Of a stretch of 64,000 nucleotides of DNA, positions 53,705-62,672 are shown piece after piece; position 1 is the stretch's first letter, and each line of letters opens with the position of its first letter. A model generated the notes under the pieces. It ran no database searches and had not been told where the DNA came from. It saw nothing but the letters and a program-made list of their open reading frames with translations. Made by a program: the position numbers and the translations under genes. Location of the stretch: positions 29,059 to 93,058 of the forward strand of contig JAFAMD010000034.1 in NCBI GenBank assembly GCA_019233755.1, written 5' to 3'. Source of the DNA: Acidobacteriaceae bacterium (GTDB lineage Bacteria; Acidobacteriota; Terriglobia; Bryobacterales; Bryobacteraceae).

Positions 53705-54172
53705 CCGTTGACCGCGACGAGCTTTTGAAAAAAGCTGGAGGAAATCGTCGTATCTGCGAAAGATCGAATTACAGCGCTAGGAGAAGTGGCCAATCTCCTG
53801 GCGCAAAGCAGGGGCCATCGATGGGTAGGAATCTATGATGTGAAGGCGGAAGAGGGGATCGTGACGAATGTTGTGTGGAGCGGAGCGGGTCCGCCTGAAC
53901 ATCCTACGTTTCCGATAACAAAGGGATTGACAGCGGCAGTGGTCTCGACTGGCAAGACCATCAATGTCGGCAATGTAGCGGCTGATCCCCGGTACCTAAC
54001 GGCATTTGGCAGCACCCGCTCTGAGATCGTTGTGCCTGTGTTCGACAGCAGGAGACGAAACGTCGTCGGCACAATTGATATTGAAAGCGAAAATTTGAAT
54101 GCTTTCAGCGAAGAGTTAAAGGATCTCCTTGAAATTAGTTCGCGGATAATCCAACCTCTGTGGACCGGCTGA
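53701..54172 (+). CDS. GAF-domain protein with an apparent frameshift
   Basis: The start GTG at 53701 overlaps the previous stop (GTGA). It reads MTVDRDELLKK and then leaves the GAF frame at an A6 tract (53728-53733). One fewer A would give LEEIVVSAKDRITALGEVANLL, followed by the GAF sequence RGHRWVGIYDVKAEEGIVTN, TAAVVSTGKTINVGNVAAD and SEIVVPVFDSRRRNVVGTIDIES. The second part alone can start at GTG 53786. It resembles free-Met-sulfoxide-reductase-like GAFs, but the catalytic Cys are not present. A homopolymer error, a decayed gene or slippage are all possible. Confidence 0.6.
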
Positions 54173-54196
54173 CTTCCGATAAGTGCTGACTGAAAC

Positions 54197-55537
54197 TCAG
54201 AGCCGGACGATGTTTTCGGAGCGGAAGCCTTTCAGGGCGTTGCGCGTATCGACAATCAGTCTGCTTCGCTGGACCACCGATTTGTAATCGACACCGGCGT
54301 GATCGGTGACGACGACGACGCAATCGGCGGCCTCTACCGCGGGTAAGAGGTCGCTCGATTCCAGAAAATCGCCGTTGATGTGAATCTTATTCACGTAAGG
54401 ATCAGAAAAAGTGACGGCGGCGCCAAGACGTTGCAGCAGGAGAATGATGTCCAACGCAGGCGATTCACGAACATCGTCGATATCGCGCTTGTAAGCCGCG
54501 CCAAGAATGTGGATGCGCGAGCCGCGGACCGGTTTGGAGGCGTCGTTGAGAGCGTGCTGCACCTTCTCGACAACGAACTCAGGCATACGGCCGTTGATGT
54601 AGCCCGCAAGCTCAATGAAACGCGCTTCAATACCGGCTTCCTTACTCTTCCAGGAGAGGTAAAAGGGATCAATCGGGATACAGTGGCCGCCCAGCCCGGG
54701 ACCGGGGTAGAACGGCATAAAACCGAAGGGCTTGGTAGCGGCAGCGTCAATGACTTCCCACACGTCGATGTTCATGCGGTCGCAGAGGAGGGCCATCTCA
54801 TTCACCAGCCCGATGTTGATCATGCGGAAGGTGTTTTCGAGTAGCTTGACCATCTCGGCGACGCGCGTGGAACTGACCGGGACAACCGTTTCGAGCGCCT
54901 GCTTGTAAAAGAGGGCGCCCACTTCCGTGCAACTCGGGCTAATACCGCCGACCACTTTGGGAATGTTGGCGGTTTGAAACTTCGGGTTACCGGGGTCGAC
55001 GCGCTCGGGGGAAAAGCAAAGGAAGAAATCTTCGCCGACTTTAAAGCCGCTAGCCGCCAGCTTAGGCAGAACGAGTTCGTCGGTTGTGCCGGGATAGGTC
55101 GTGGACTCGAGCATGACAAGCAGGCCCGGATGAATGTGCTCAGCAATTGCATCCGTGGCCGAGACGACATAGCTCATATCCGGATCCTTCGTCTTGCGAA
55201 GGGGCGTCGGGACGCAGATATCGACTGTATCCAACTCGCGGATAATCGAAAAGTCTGTCGTGGCACGAAGCTTACCGCTTTTGACAAGGGGCTCAAACAC
55301 ATCGTCCTTAACATCTTTGATGTAGGACTGGCCTGTATTGAAGGCGTCAACCTTCGATTGCTGAACGTCGATTCCGACCACTTCGAAACCAGCACGCGCG
55401 AACTCGACGGCAAGCGGCAATCCGACATACCCGAGGCCGACCACGCCCACGCGCGCGGTCTTCTTCAAAATGCGTTCGCGGAGCCTTTCCACCGCTGACA
55501 TCTGCTCAGTTGGTTGTGCAAGAATCTCAGTGCTCAA
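54197..55537 (-). CDS. UDP-N-acetyl-sugar 6-dehydrogenase (nucleotide-sugar dehydrogenase)
   Basis: A 446-residue enzyme oxidising a UDP-hexosamine or UDP-hexose at C6, in the WbpA/TviB/VipA group. The Rossmann motif is VGVVGLGYVGLPLAVEFA. The catalytic Cys is in GGHCIPIDPFYL near residue 285. A dimer helix region lies around ENTFRMINIGLVNEMALL, and the C-terminal NAD-type domain carries LGAAYKRDIDDVRESP. TTG 55537 overlaps the dapF-like stop by 11 bp; an ATG 12 codons later is an alternative. It points to capsule or O-antigen biosynthesis. Confidence 0.88.
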   Translation of the reverse strand: MSTEILAQPTEQMSAVERLRERILKKTARVGVVGLGYVGLPLAVEFARAGFEVVGIDVQQSKVDAFNTGQSYIKDVKDDVFEPLVKSGKLRATTDFSIIRELDTVDICVPTPLRKTKDPDMSYVVSATDAIAEHIHPGLLVMLESTTYPGTTDELVLPKLAASGFKVGEDFFLCFSPERVDPGNPKFQTANIPKVVGGISPSCTEVGALFYKQALETVVPVSSTRVAEMVKLLENTFRMINIGLVNEMALLCDRMNIDVWEVIDAAATKPFGFMPFYPGPGLGGHCIPIDPFYLSWKSKEAGIEARFIELAGYINGRMPEFVVEKVQHALNDASKPVRGSRIHILGAAYKRDIDDVRESPALDIILLLQRLGAAVTFSDPYVNKIHINGDFLESSDLLPAVEAADCVVVVTDHAGVDYKSVVQRSRLIVDTRNALKGFRSENIVRL

Positions 55538-56324
55538 TCAAGAATCTCCCGTCCCCGATTCGTTCTGCAGGACCTGTAAGGTAGACCGTATCATCCCAGC
55601 GAAGTGTCATTATTCCTGCAGGAGTACGGACCTGAACAGGGCTCTCCGCCGCCTTCCTGAGAATAGCAGCGGCTGCGGCCCCTGTGGAACCAGTACCAGA
55701 ACTATGAGTTTCTCCTGCGCCACGTTCATAGAAGAGGACGTCGACCGTATGTCGGTCGAGAACACGGACGAACGAGACATTCGTGCGGTGAGGAAAGCGT
55801 TTGTGGCGCTCGGCTTCCTGCGCGGCGGTCCGCCAATCTGCCGGAAAATGGTCAACAAAAATGACGCACTGCGGATTACCTACGTTGAGCAGAGTGGCAT
55901 CGAAGTCGCGGCCGGCGAGAGGGAGCGTGGTGCGAAGCTCCTCGAGGCGCGGAAGGCCCATATTCATTTCGAACAGGAACCGCGGGCCTTCGCGAGAAAG
56001 AAGGTGCAGAGTTTTAGTACCGGCCGCCGTGGTGACCATAATGTCGGGTCCGGCGACGGCGCCTTCCATCAAGCCGAACGCTGCAGCGCAGCGAGTACCG
56101 TTACCTGAAATTTCGGGTTCACTGCCGTCTGAGTTGAACAGGCGCGTGCGCAAGCCGGCGCTTTCGGTCCAAACCAGCATCCAGCCATCCGCACCGATGC
56201 CGGTGGTGCGGGCACAGATGCGGCGTGCAATCTCAGGCAGGTTCTCAGAGGGGGCGGAATGCGCCCAAGTGAGAAGAAAGTCGTTTTCGGCTCCGTGGAG
56301 CTTCATGAAAGGGATTTCGGTCAT
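55527..56324 (-). CDS. dapF: Diaminopimelate epimerase-like protein with Cys-to-Ser change
   Basis: A 265-residue member of the two-domain DapF fold. The first half has the catalytic SGNGTRCAAAFGL with C79, and GAENDFLLTW at the start. The second half has NVGNPQCVIFVD, and the ERGAGET segment with Glu205, but the usual ACGTGA second Cys reads SSGTGS, i.e. Ser209. Canonical epimerases use two opposed Cys, so this protein may be altered or inactive, or act on another amino acid. The start ATG overlaps the next gene's stop (ATGA). The subclass is uncertain. Confidence 0.75.
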   Translation of the reverse strand: MTEIPFMKLHGAENDFLLTWAHSAPSENLPEIARRICARTTGIGADGWMLVWTESAGLRTRLFNSDGSEPEISGNGTRCAAAFGLMEGAVAGPDIMVTTAAGTKTLHLLSREGPRFLFEMNMGLPRLEELRTTLPLAGRDFDATLLNVGNPQCVIFVDHFPADWRTAAQEAERHKRFPHRTNVSFVRVLDRHTVDVLFYERGAGETHSSGTGSTGAAAAAILRKAAESPVQVRTPAGIMTLRWDDTVYLTGPAERIGDGRFLIEH

Positions 56325-57850
56325 GGTTGATTGCGGCAGTGGATCTTCAGAGCAGGGTCGTCTTTGGAACGGATCTCATCGACTACGTTGTACACAGGCG
56401 GCCGGGAGGCCTGAATGGCTTTATCGAGCCTGTCTCCATTCTGTGTAACAGCCCAAAAGCCTGGATGAAAAATCTGCGGGCAAGTGCTGGCGGCCAACCA
56501 GAGGGGCCCGTTACCGATATTGATTGTCTCCGAAAGATGGATGCGGGCGCGGCAGAAAATGCCGGTGACATCACCGGAAGAGGCGAGAATTCCCTGCCCG
56601 GGCGAGTAGTTTAAGCGGAGAAAATCCGCGGCGGCGTATGTCCAGGCCCGGCGGGAAACGGAATTGACTTGCGATTCCTTCCAGCAGATCCAGTTTTGGC
56701 GGGAAGGGTGGGCGAGCCAGGGCAGGATCGCGACCAGCGGGAGGATGAACCAGTACCGGGCGAGCCGCTTTGGCACCACGAGAGTAACGGCACCGGCGGC
56801 AAACGCCCCCAGGGCGACGACCGCGATCCCGTAGCGGGTGTTGTAATAGCTGTTCCAGAGCTGCGGCACGAAAATCGGCGTCTTTGAGGAGTGAATACTC
56901 CAGACATAGAATGCCGGCGTGAGGAAGAGAAACAGGACAGGAGTGAGCGAACGCTTTGCGGCAGCGCACAATACGCCGATTGCGCCAAGCGCGATGAGGG
57001 CGGGTCCGGCGCACAGCTCACCCGCCAAAGAGTAGTACTTCAGGGCGAGCTTCCAGTCGTGATAACCGGGGTAAGTACGCGAACCCTGGATGGCGACAGC
57101 GGAGTAGGGCCCGTTATAGAAGTCGAGCGGATTGGATGTCTCCCACCAGTTATGGGCAGCCCAGTAGAACGGGGCGAGACTGGCGAGCGCGCCGAAGAGG
57201 ATCAGGATGGATAGTCTACGGCGGCGGGAGTTGAGAGCGAACCAGAGAGCGGCGAACGGAATAAGAAACCAGCCGTCGTAGCGGGTGAGGCTCATAAGCC
57301 ATGACCCGGCGATACCCAGTGCGATCCAAGCGCCGTTCTGCGTGTTTCGGAAGCGGACCGCGGCAAACAAAAGCAGCGAGAGGGCCGCAAGAAAGACGAC
57401 TTCCGTCATCGGGATCGAAGCCAGATAGAGGATGTTGGGGTTCAGCGCAAAGCAACATGCGACCACGGCGGCGGCCGCGGAACTGAGGTAGGCTTCGCGG
57501 GCCGCGAGGAAAAAGAACGTTCCCGCGACAACAAAGCAGACGGCAACGGGGATGGTACCGGCGAGACCGGTGCTCCATAGCCAATCGTTGCCAACGAGCG
57601 GCACGCAGATGATGTGCAACAGCGGCAGCCACACGGTACCGAGCTGGTCATAGCCGGGCGTCTTGGAATCAATGATGGCGCGGCTGAGGTTCAGGTGGGC
57701 CTGCGCGTCACCGTAATAAAGAATGTAACCGTTCGCGAAAAACCACCAGGCCGCAGCGGCAATCAGCGCCGAGAGAAGAACTGCGACAAGAGCGGCTTCG
57801 AGGAGGCCTCGAACGCGGCTAGAAGGCGGTAAAGCGGCGGAATTCGTCAA
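56321..57850 (-). CDS. Polytopic membrane glycosyltransferase-like protein (GT39/ArnT style)
   Basis: A protein of about 510 residues with roughly ten hydrophobic helices and a C-terminal soluble loop. The N-terminus (LLEAALVAVLLSALIAAAAWWFFANGYILYYGDAQAHLNLSRAI) carries an Asp in a first luminal loop (GDAQAHL), as in dolichyl- or undecaprenyl-phosphate-linked glycosyltransferases. ARYWFILPLVAIL and NNYYNTRYGIAVVALG-like segments follow. The donor and acceptor are unknown. TTG 57850 is chosen because earlier frame overlaps the PfkB gene. Its stop overlaps the dapF-like start. Confidence 0.65.
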   Translation of the reverse strand: MTNSAALPPSSRVRGLLEAALVAVLLSALIAAAAWWFFANGYILYYGDAQAHLNLSRAIIDSKTPGYDQLGTVWLPLLHIICVPLVGNDWLWSTGLAGTIPVAVCFVVAGTFFFLAAREAYLSSAAAAVVACCFALNPNILYLASIPMTEVVFLAALSLLLFAAVRFRNTQNGAWIALGIAGSWLMSLTRYDGWFLIPFAALWFALNSRRRRLSILILFGALASLAPFYWAAHNWWETSNPLDFYNGPYSAVAIQGSRTYPGYHDWKLALKYYSLAGELCAGPALIALGAIGVLCAAAKRSLTPVLFLFLTPAFYVWSIHSSKTPIFVPQLWNSYYNTRYGIAVVALGAFAAGAVTLVVPKRLARYWFILPLVAILPWLAHPSRQNWICWKESQVNSVSRRAWTYAAADFLRLNYSPGQGILASSGDVTGIFCRARIHLSETINIGNGPLWLAASTCPQIFHPGFWAVTQNGDRLDKAIQASRPPVYNVVDEIRSKDDPALKIHCRNQP

Positions 57851-58736
57851 ATCGCTGATCGATTTCCTGACGGGTGAGAGTTCGGAAACGCTCCACGCCG
57901 AATTGTTCGCAGCAGAAGCTGCCCATGACGGAGCCATAGATAACGGCACGATGCAACTCCTGGGTATCGGCGCGGCCGTTGCGGAGGTCGAAGCCGCGTT
58001 CCGCCAGATACCCGACAAACCCGCCGGCGAAGCAGTCACCGGCTCCGGTTGGGTCGAACACATCCTGGAGCAGATAGCCGGGGACCATGAAGAGCGAATC
58101 GCGGCGGAAAAGGACCGCGCCGTATTCGCCGCGCTTGATCACGAGCGTATTCGGGCCGAGATCGAGAATCTTGCTGGCCGCCTTGCGCAGATTGTTTTCT
58201 CCCGCCAGCAGACGGGCTTCGCTGTCGTTGATGAGCAGGAAGTCCCAATTCCTGATGGTCTCCAGCAACTCATCGCGACTGTTATTGATCCAGAAATTCA
58301 TGGTGTCGCCACCGACGAACCGGACGCCATTCATCTGCCCCCGCACCTGATTCTGTAGAACGGGCTGGATGTTGCCGAGAAAAAGATACGGCTGCCGGGC
58401 GTAAGCGGCGGGGAGTTTTGGCTGGAAATCCGCAAAAACGTTGAGATCCGTCTGCAGCGTCGTGCGGTCGTTCATGTCGGCCGAATAAACACCGGACCAG
58501 AAGAAAGTCTTGCCGGGAACCTGCTCGAGACCTTCGAGTCCTACGCCTTTTTCAGCAAGCAGAGCGCGATCGCGGTCTTCAAAATCCTCGCCAACGACAG
58601 CGACAATGGATGCTTTCGCGAAAAAGCTGGCGCTCAAGGCAATGTAGGTGCAGGAACCACCTAGCGTGCGTTCGCGCTTTCCGTGCGGCGTCTCAATCGC
58701 ATCGTATGCGACGGAGCCGATGACAACAAGGGACAT
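57819..58736 (-). CDS. PfkB-family carbohydrate kinase
   Basis: A 305-residue ribokinase-fold kinase. The N-terminal LGGSCTYIALSASFF and VAVVGEDFEDR resemble PfkB motif 1. The ATP/catalytic motif DPTGAGDCFAGGFVGYL contains the base Asp. The substrate may be a sugar, nucleoside or aminoimidazole. The gene end overlaps the membrane glycosyltransferase-like frame by about 30 bp, and the two lie on the same strand, so cotranscription is likely. Confidence 0.85.
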   Translation of the reverse strand: MSLVVIGSVAYDAIETPHGKRERTLGGSCTYIALSASFFAKASIVAVVGEDFEDRDRALLAEKGVGLEGLEQVPGKTFFWSGVYSADMNDRTTLQTDLNVFADFQPKLPAAYARQPYLFLGNIQPVLQNQVRGQMNGVRFVGGDTMNFWINNSRDELLETIRNWDFLLINDSEARLLAGENNLRKAASKILDLGPNTLVIKRGEYGAVLFRRDSLFMVPGYLLQDVFDPTGAGDCFAGGFVGYLAERGFDLRNGRADTQELHRAVIYGSVMGSFCCEQFGVERFRTLTRQEIDQRFDEFRRFTAF

Positions 58737-58800
58737 TGTCTTGCATTTTAGCGGGTGAGGTTGGCGGCGGCGCGTTAGCGCGCGCGAACCAAGGCCGAGT

Positions 58801-59238
58801 TTAGCTCGTCACGGCATTGCTGAGAAGAAAAATCATAAAGGCTGCCGTGCCCAGAATGCTGCGAACCGCGTGAAGCCGGCCCCAACGCCGTAGGAGGCGC
58901 CCGGCCTCCTCCGAGTGCAAATCCAGGCCTTGATTCTCCAGCCGTTTGTTCGTCGGAAAAATCACAATGAGCGTAAACGGAATAACGCTCAAGAGAAGCA
59001 GCCCACCAGCGAGCCAAGCCGGTTCACGATTGCGCCACCATGACAGAAGAGCGGCGAGTGAGCCGAGGAGCGCGAGTGGGGCTTGCATCCATGTCCCGCG
59101 CTTGTAGCTGGGCCGCCACTCCGTGATTGCCGGCTGGATACCACAGGAAAGCCTCGCAGGTTGCTCCACAACGTTGATATACAAGGCGGCACCGGCGAAA
59201 ATGCCCGCGGCGGTGGTCGCGATCGTTTCGAGGACCAC
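58801..59238 (-). CDS. DUF1772 membrane protein
   Basis: A protein of about 145 residues with four hydrophobic helices. The pattern ATTAAGIFAGAALYINVVEQPAR near the start, then a WRNREPAWLAGGLLLLSVIPFTLIVIFPTNKRL helix pair, identifies DUF1772. The role is unknown; relatives are often linked to anthrone oxygenase-like or membrane redox functions. GTG 59238 is the chosen start; the longer frame extends into the divergent phosphoesterase region. Its 3' end is 64 bp from the PfkB start. Confidence 0.65.
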   Translation of the reverse strand: MVLETIATTAAGIFAGAALYINVVEQPARLSCGIQPAITEWRPSYKRGTWMQAPLALLGSLAALLSWWRNREPAWLAGGLLLLSVIPFTLIVIFPTNKRLENQGLDLHSEEAGRLLRRWGRLHAVRSILGTAAFMIFLLSNAVTS

Positions 59239-59362
59239 GCCTAAGTATAGGCGCTGTTGTCGCCCTCTCTCATTCGGAGTCGAATATGGGGCGACACCAA
59301 CCCGATATCTTAGAACTTGCCGCCGGGCGCCGGCTTTTCGAAAGCGCTCGCGAAATTTTTTT

Positions 59363-60103
59363 GTGCGCATTCTAATTTTGAGTGACCTGCATGCAAACTG
59401 GCCGGCATTGGAAGCCGTGTTGGCAGATGCAGAGGGAAAATATGACCGCATTGTCTGCTGTGGTGACCTGGTGGGGTACAACCCGGACCCGGCGCCCGTA
59501 GTCGAATGGGTGCGTGCCAACTGCGCGGTTGTCATTCGCGGCAATCACGACAAAGTGGTTGCCGGCATCGACAGCCTCGAATGGTTTAACGAAGTGGCGC
59601 AGGCGGCGGCGCGGTGGACGACTGCCAACCTCAGCCAGGACGAACTGGAGTACCTGCGGCAACTGCCGCCCGGGCCGGTGAAGTTCCATGAATTTCAGAT
59701 GTGGCATGGCTCGCCGCGCGATGAGGATGAATACATCACGACTGCCCGCGATGCCGGACCATGCTTTGAATGGTTTGAACTGCCCGTCGCGTTCTTCGGA
59801 CACACGCATCTGCAGGGTGGCTTTCTTTCGAAATATCGCCGGGTTGGCCCGATTCCTACGGTAGAAAAAAAACAACGGGAGCTTGTGTTTCAGCTCGAAC
59901 CGGACACGCTGTACCTGGTGAATCCGGGATCGGTGGGCCAGCCGAGGGACGGCGATCCGCGCGCAGCCTATGCCGTCTATGAGCCGGAACAGAAAATTAT
60001 CCGCCTCCGACGCACAAAATACCCGATCGAGAAGACGATGAACGCAATTCGGAAGGCCGGTCTGCCGGAAATACTCGGGCAGAGACTGTTCGCGGGGATA
60101 TAA
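59363..60103 (+). CDS. Metallophosphoesterase, YfcE-like
   Basis: A 246-residue calcineurin-fold phosphoesterase. Metal-binding blocks are ILSDLHANWPALEAVL, VCCGDLVGYNPDP, VIRGNHDKVV, MWHGSPRD and FGHTHLQGG. GTG 59363 begins VRILILSDLH, which matches the family start; the upstream open frame carries no similarity. These enzymes may cut cyclic nucleotides or phosphodiesters. It is divergent from the DUF1772 gene and 49 bp from psd. Confidence 0.88.
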   Translation: MRILILSDLHANWPALEAVLADAEGKYDRIVCCGDLVGYNPDPAPVVEWVRANCAVVIRGNHDKVVAGIDSLEWFNEVAQAAARWTTANLSQDELEYLRQLPPGPVKFHEFQMWHGSPRDEDEYITTARDAGPCFEWFELPVAFFGHTHLQGGFLSKYRRVGPIPTVEKKQRELVFQLEPDTLYLVNPGSVGQPRDGDPRAAYAVYEPEQKIIRLRRTKYPIEKTMNAIRKAGLPEILGQRLFAGI

Positions 60104-60152
60104 TACCGCCGCAATACGGCATTGCGGACATTCCGCATGAGAAAATGTTGAA

Positions 60153-60776
60153 TTGCGCATCGTTCCCGACGGAATCTACTACGCCTGCGGACTGGCCCTT
60201 GTCGGACTGGCCGTTTCCTACTTCCTGCAGCCCTGGTTGGGCGCGCCCTTCTATGTTCTGGCGGCTTTTTGCCTGTACTTTTTCCGTGACCCCGAGCGGA
60301 TTCCGCCATCAGGCAATGTAATGGTCGCGCCGGCGGACGGGAAGGTGGTCGCGATTCGGCAGATTGCACCGGGTCAGACTCGCATCAGCATCTTCCTGAA
60401 TATTTTCAACGTGCATGTGAACCGCACCCCGATTCCGGGCAAGATCTCGAGCATCACTTACCAAAAGGGCAAATTCCTGGTGGCGAGTCACGAGGCGGCA
60501 TCCGCGGAAAATGAACAGAACACGCTAGTGGTGGAGAACGGGAGCACGCGCGTGGTCTGCCGGCAGATCGCGGGTCTGATTGCGCGCAGGATCGTTTGCT
60601 ACAAGAAGCCGGGGGATTCACTGCGGCCGGCTGAGCGGATAGGCTATATCAAGTTCGGATCACGCGTGGATGTGCTGTTCGGGCCGGAGTGGAAAACAAC
60701 AGTGAAGGTGGGAGACCGGGTGGCTGCGGGAACAAGTGTATTAGCGGAACGAGCAGCAAAAGAGGAGGCGATCTGA
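60153..60776 (+). CDS. psd: Phosphatidylserine decarboxylase, short/archaeal-like type
   Basis: A 207-residue enzyme that makes phosphatidylethanolamine. The N-terminal membrane anchor is YYACGLALVGLAVSYFLQPWL. Features include YFFRDPERIPPSGNVMVAPADGKV, ISIFLNIFNVHVNRTPIPG and the self-cleavage Gly-Ser in KFGSRVDVL (about residue 169), from which the pyruvoyl group forms. It lacks the longer N-terminal part of E. coli Psd. The TTG at 60153 is the most likely start. It is followed by pssA within 20 bp, so the two steps of PE synthesis are adjacent. Confidence 0.9.
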   Translation: MRIVPDGIYYACGLALVGLAVSYFLQPWLGAPFYVLAAFCLYFFRDPERIPPSGNVMVAPADGKVVAIRQIAPGQTRISIFLNIFNVHVNRTPIPGKISSITYQKGKFLVASHEAASAENEQNTLVVENGSTRVVCRQIAGLIARRIVCYKKPGDSLRPAERIGYIKFGSRVDVLFGPEWKTTVKVGDRVAAGTSVLAERAAKEEAI

Positions 60777-60793
60777 CAATCCGCGACCGCCTC

Positions 60794-61651
60794 ATGGGAG
60801 CGCCGAGACCCGGGAAAGCACCTCGGCGGGCAGCTTACGCACTGCCGACGCTCTTCACCAGCGGCAATATCTTTCTGGGATTCGTTGCCATGGTTCAGAC
60901 GTTTGAAGGGGCCATGCAGGCTGGCGCAGGGGACCTGGGGCCGAATGCGCACTTCTCGCTCGCCGCCAAGGCGCTCGGCTTTTCAGTGTTTTTCGATGGG
61001 CTGGACGGACGGATCGCGCGCATGACCAACACCACAAGCGATTTCGGCCGGGAGTTGGATTCGCTTGCCGACGTCATCACGTTCGGCATCGCTCCTGCCG
61101 TTCTGGCGTTCGTGTGGGGAGTGCGGTTTGTCATCAGTACGGAGCCGAACCTGGAGAGCAATCTGGTGCGGGCCGGCTACCTCATAGCATTTTTCTATTT
61201 GCTTTGCGGGGCCGTCAGGCTGGCACGATTCAACGTGCAGACGACACCGAAGCCCGGTACCCGGCCCGATCACAAATATTTTGTGGGTATGCCGATACCG
61301 GCCGCGGCCGGTTTCATAGCGGCCGTGGTGTTCATGGACGACGCACCAGTGCGATCAATGGGGTTCGCCATCGCCTGGCTGATCATCGTCTTAATGGTAG
61401 GGCTCCTGATGGTGAGCACCTGGCGGTACCCGAGTCTGAAGCAGATCAATGTCTCAAAGCCGCGCACGCCATTGATTGTGCTGATTGTGGGCGGCGTCGC
61501 GTTTCTGATCTGGGAGTGGTCGCAACCGTTTCTGCTGGCGGCGGCGTGCGCCTACGTGTTCAGCGGCATTGTTTTGCGATTGAGCAGTTTTGTGCGGCGG
61601 TACCGGAAGCCCCGTCCGCCGGCCCCGCTTGCGGAGCATCAAGTTGGCTAA
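60794..61651 (+). CDS. pssA: CDP-diacylglycerol-serine O-phosphatidyltransferase
   Basis: A 285-residue membrane enzyme that makes phosphatidylserine from CDP-DAG and serine, upstream of Psd in the pathway. The CDP-OH-P signature DGLDGRIARM followed by GRELDSLAD lies near residues 70-95. Six or seven hydrophobic helices follow. ATG 60794 is used, although an AGGAGG box (60762-60767) points to a CTG at 60773 as an alternative start. The gene end overlaps the TTG start of the Asd-like gene by 8 bp. Confidence 0.9.
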   Translation: MGAPRPGKAPRRAAYALPTLFTSGNIFLGFVAMVQTFEGAMQAGAGDLGPNAHFSLAAKALGFSVFFDGLDGRIARMTNTTSDFGRELDSLADVITFGIAPAVLAFVWGVRFVISTEPNLESNLVRAGYLIAFFYLLCGAVRLARFNVQTTPKPGTRPDHKYFVGMPIPAAAGFIAAVVFMDDAPVRSMGFAIAWLIIVLMVGLLMVSTWRYPSLKQINVSKPRTPLIVLIVGGVAFLIWEWSQPFLLAAACAYVFSGIVLRLSSFVRRYRKPRPPAPLAEHQVG

Positions 61652-62672
61652 GAAAGATTCAAGCGGCAAGCGGGTGCGTCTCGCGCTGGTGGGCGGCGAG
61701 ACGTTGCTCGGGAAGGAACTTCTGGAAATCCTCGAGGACCGGGTGAAGAGCGCAGTGGTCAGCGCGTACTCGTCGACTGGTGAAGGGAGTTTCGGAGAGC
61801 AGGAAGGCGAGGCTGTTTATGTGCAGCCCCTCGACCCGCAATCGATTGAGGCAGAGGACGCGGTTCTGGTTGCAGGCTCGGCGGATGGTGCACAAAAGGC
61901 CTACACTCTGGTTAAAGCCGCCGGAGGACATCCACGGATTATTGATTGCACCGGGAACCTGGAACATCAGCCGGAAGCGCGGATTGTGGCGCCGCTGCTG
62001 GGTGAGACGGGTACAGGGGACAGGTGGCTGCTGGTTGTGGCGCATCCCGCAGCAAGCGCGCTGGCATTATCGATGAAGCGGCTGGCGAAGTACCGGCCCA
62101 TCCGGCAAAGCGTCGCACATATTTTCGAACCGGCGAGCGAGCGCGGCCGGCGCGGCGTTTCCGAACTGCACCAGCAGACAACCAGCCTGCTTTCGTTCAA
62201 AGCGCTCGATAAGAACGTCTTCGACGCGCAGTTGAGTTTCAATCTGCTGCCGCAGTACGGCGAGGAGGCACCGGCAAAGCTGTTAACCATCGAGCAACGA
62301 ATCGAGCGCCACCTGGCGACGCTCCTGGCGAACGATCCAAAAAGCGCCGTGCCGATGCCTTCGCTCCGCTTGGTGCAGGCCCCGGTATTTCATGGCTACA
62401 GCATCTCCGCATGGGTGGAATTCGAGGGGGATATTCAAGCAGGAGAACTGCGCGAGGCGCTGGCTTCGGCGCAGATTGAAGTGCGCGGAATGAACGAAGA
62501 AGCCCCGAACGCGGTAGGCGCCGCGAGTCAGAGCGGTCTGATTGCGGGCGATATCCGGGTGGACCGGAACAACGCACGAGCCGCCTGGTTCTGGCTGGTA
62601 TGTGACAACTTGCGACTGGTTGCAGATGACGTTGCATCCCTCGTGACCGGTCTGGAGGTGGGCCAGAAATGA
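61644..62672 (+). CDS. Semialdehyde dehydrogenase-like protein lacking the usual Cys
   Basis: A 342-residue protein with the Asd/ArgC layout. The N-terminal NAD-binding fold is VRLALVGGETLLGKELLEILEDR. The catalytic-domain core runs from ADDAVLVAG to DCTGNLEHQPEARIV, then VSELHQQTTSLLSFK near residue 180. Where Asd has PNCST, this protein reads VAHPAASALALSMK, so no nucleophilic Cys is visible. Such Asd-like homologues occur in Acidobacteria; function is unknown. TTG 61644 starts the gene inside the pssA end, and its 3' end overlaps lptE (ATGA). Confidence 0.75.
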   Translation: MAKKDSSGKRVRLALVGGETLLGKELLEILEDRVKSAVVSAYSSTGEGSFGEQEGEAVYVQPLDPQSIEAEDAVLVAGSADGAQKAYTLVKAAGGHPRIIDCTGNLEHQPEARIVAPLLGETGTGDRWLLVVAHPAASALALSMKRLAKYRPIRQSVAHIFEPASERGRRGVSELHQQTTSLLSFKALDKNVFDAQLSFNLLPQYGEEAPAKLLTIEQRIERHLATLLANDPKSAVPMPSLRLVQAPVFHGYSISAWVEFEGDIQAGELREALASAQIEVRGMNEEAPNAVGAASQSGLIAGDIRVDRNNARAAWFWLVCDNLRLVADDVASLVTGLEVGQK

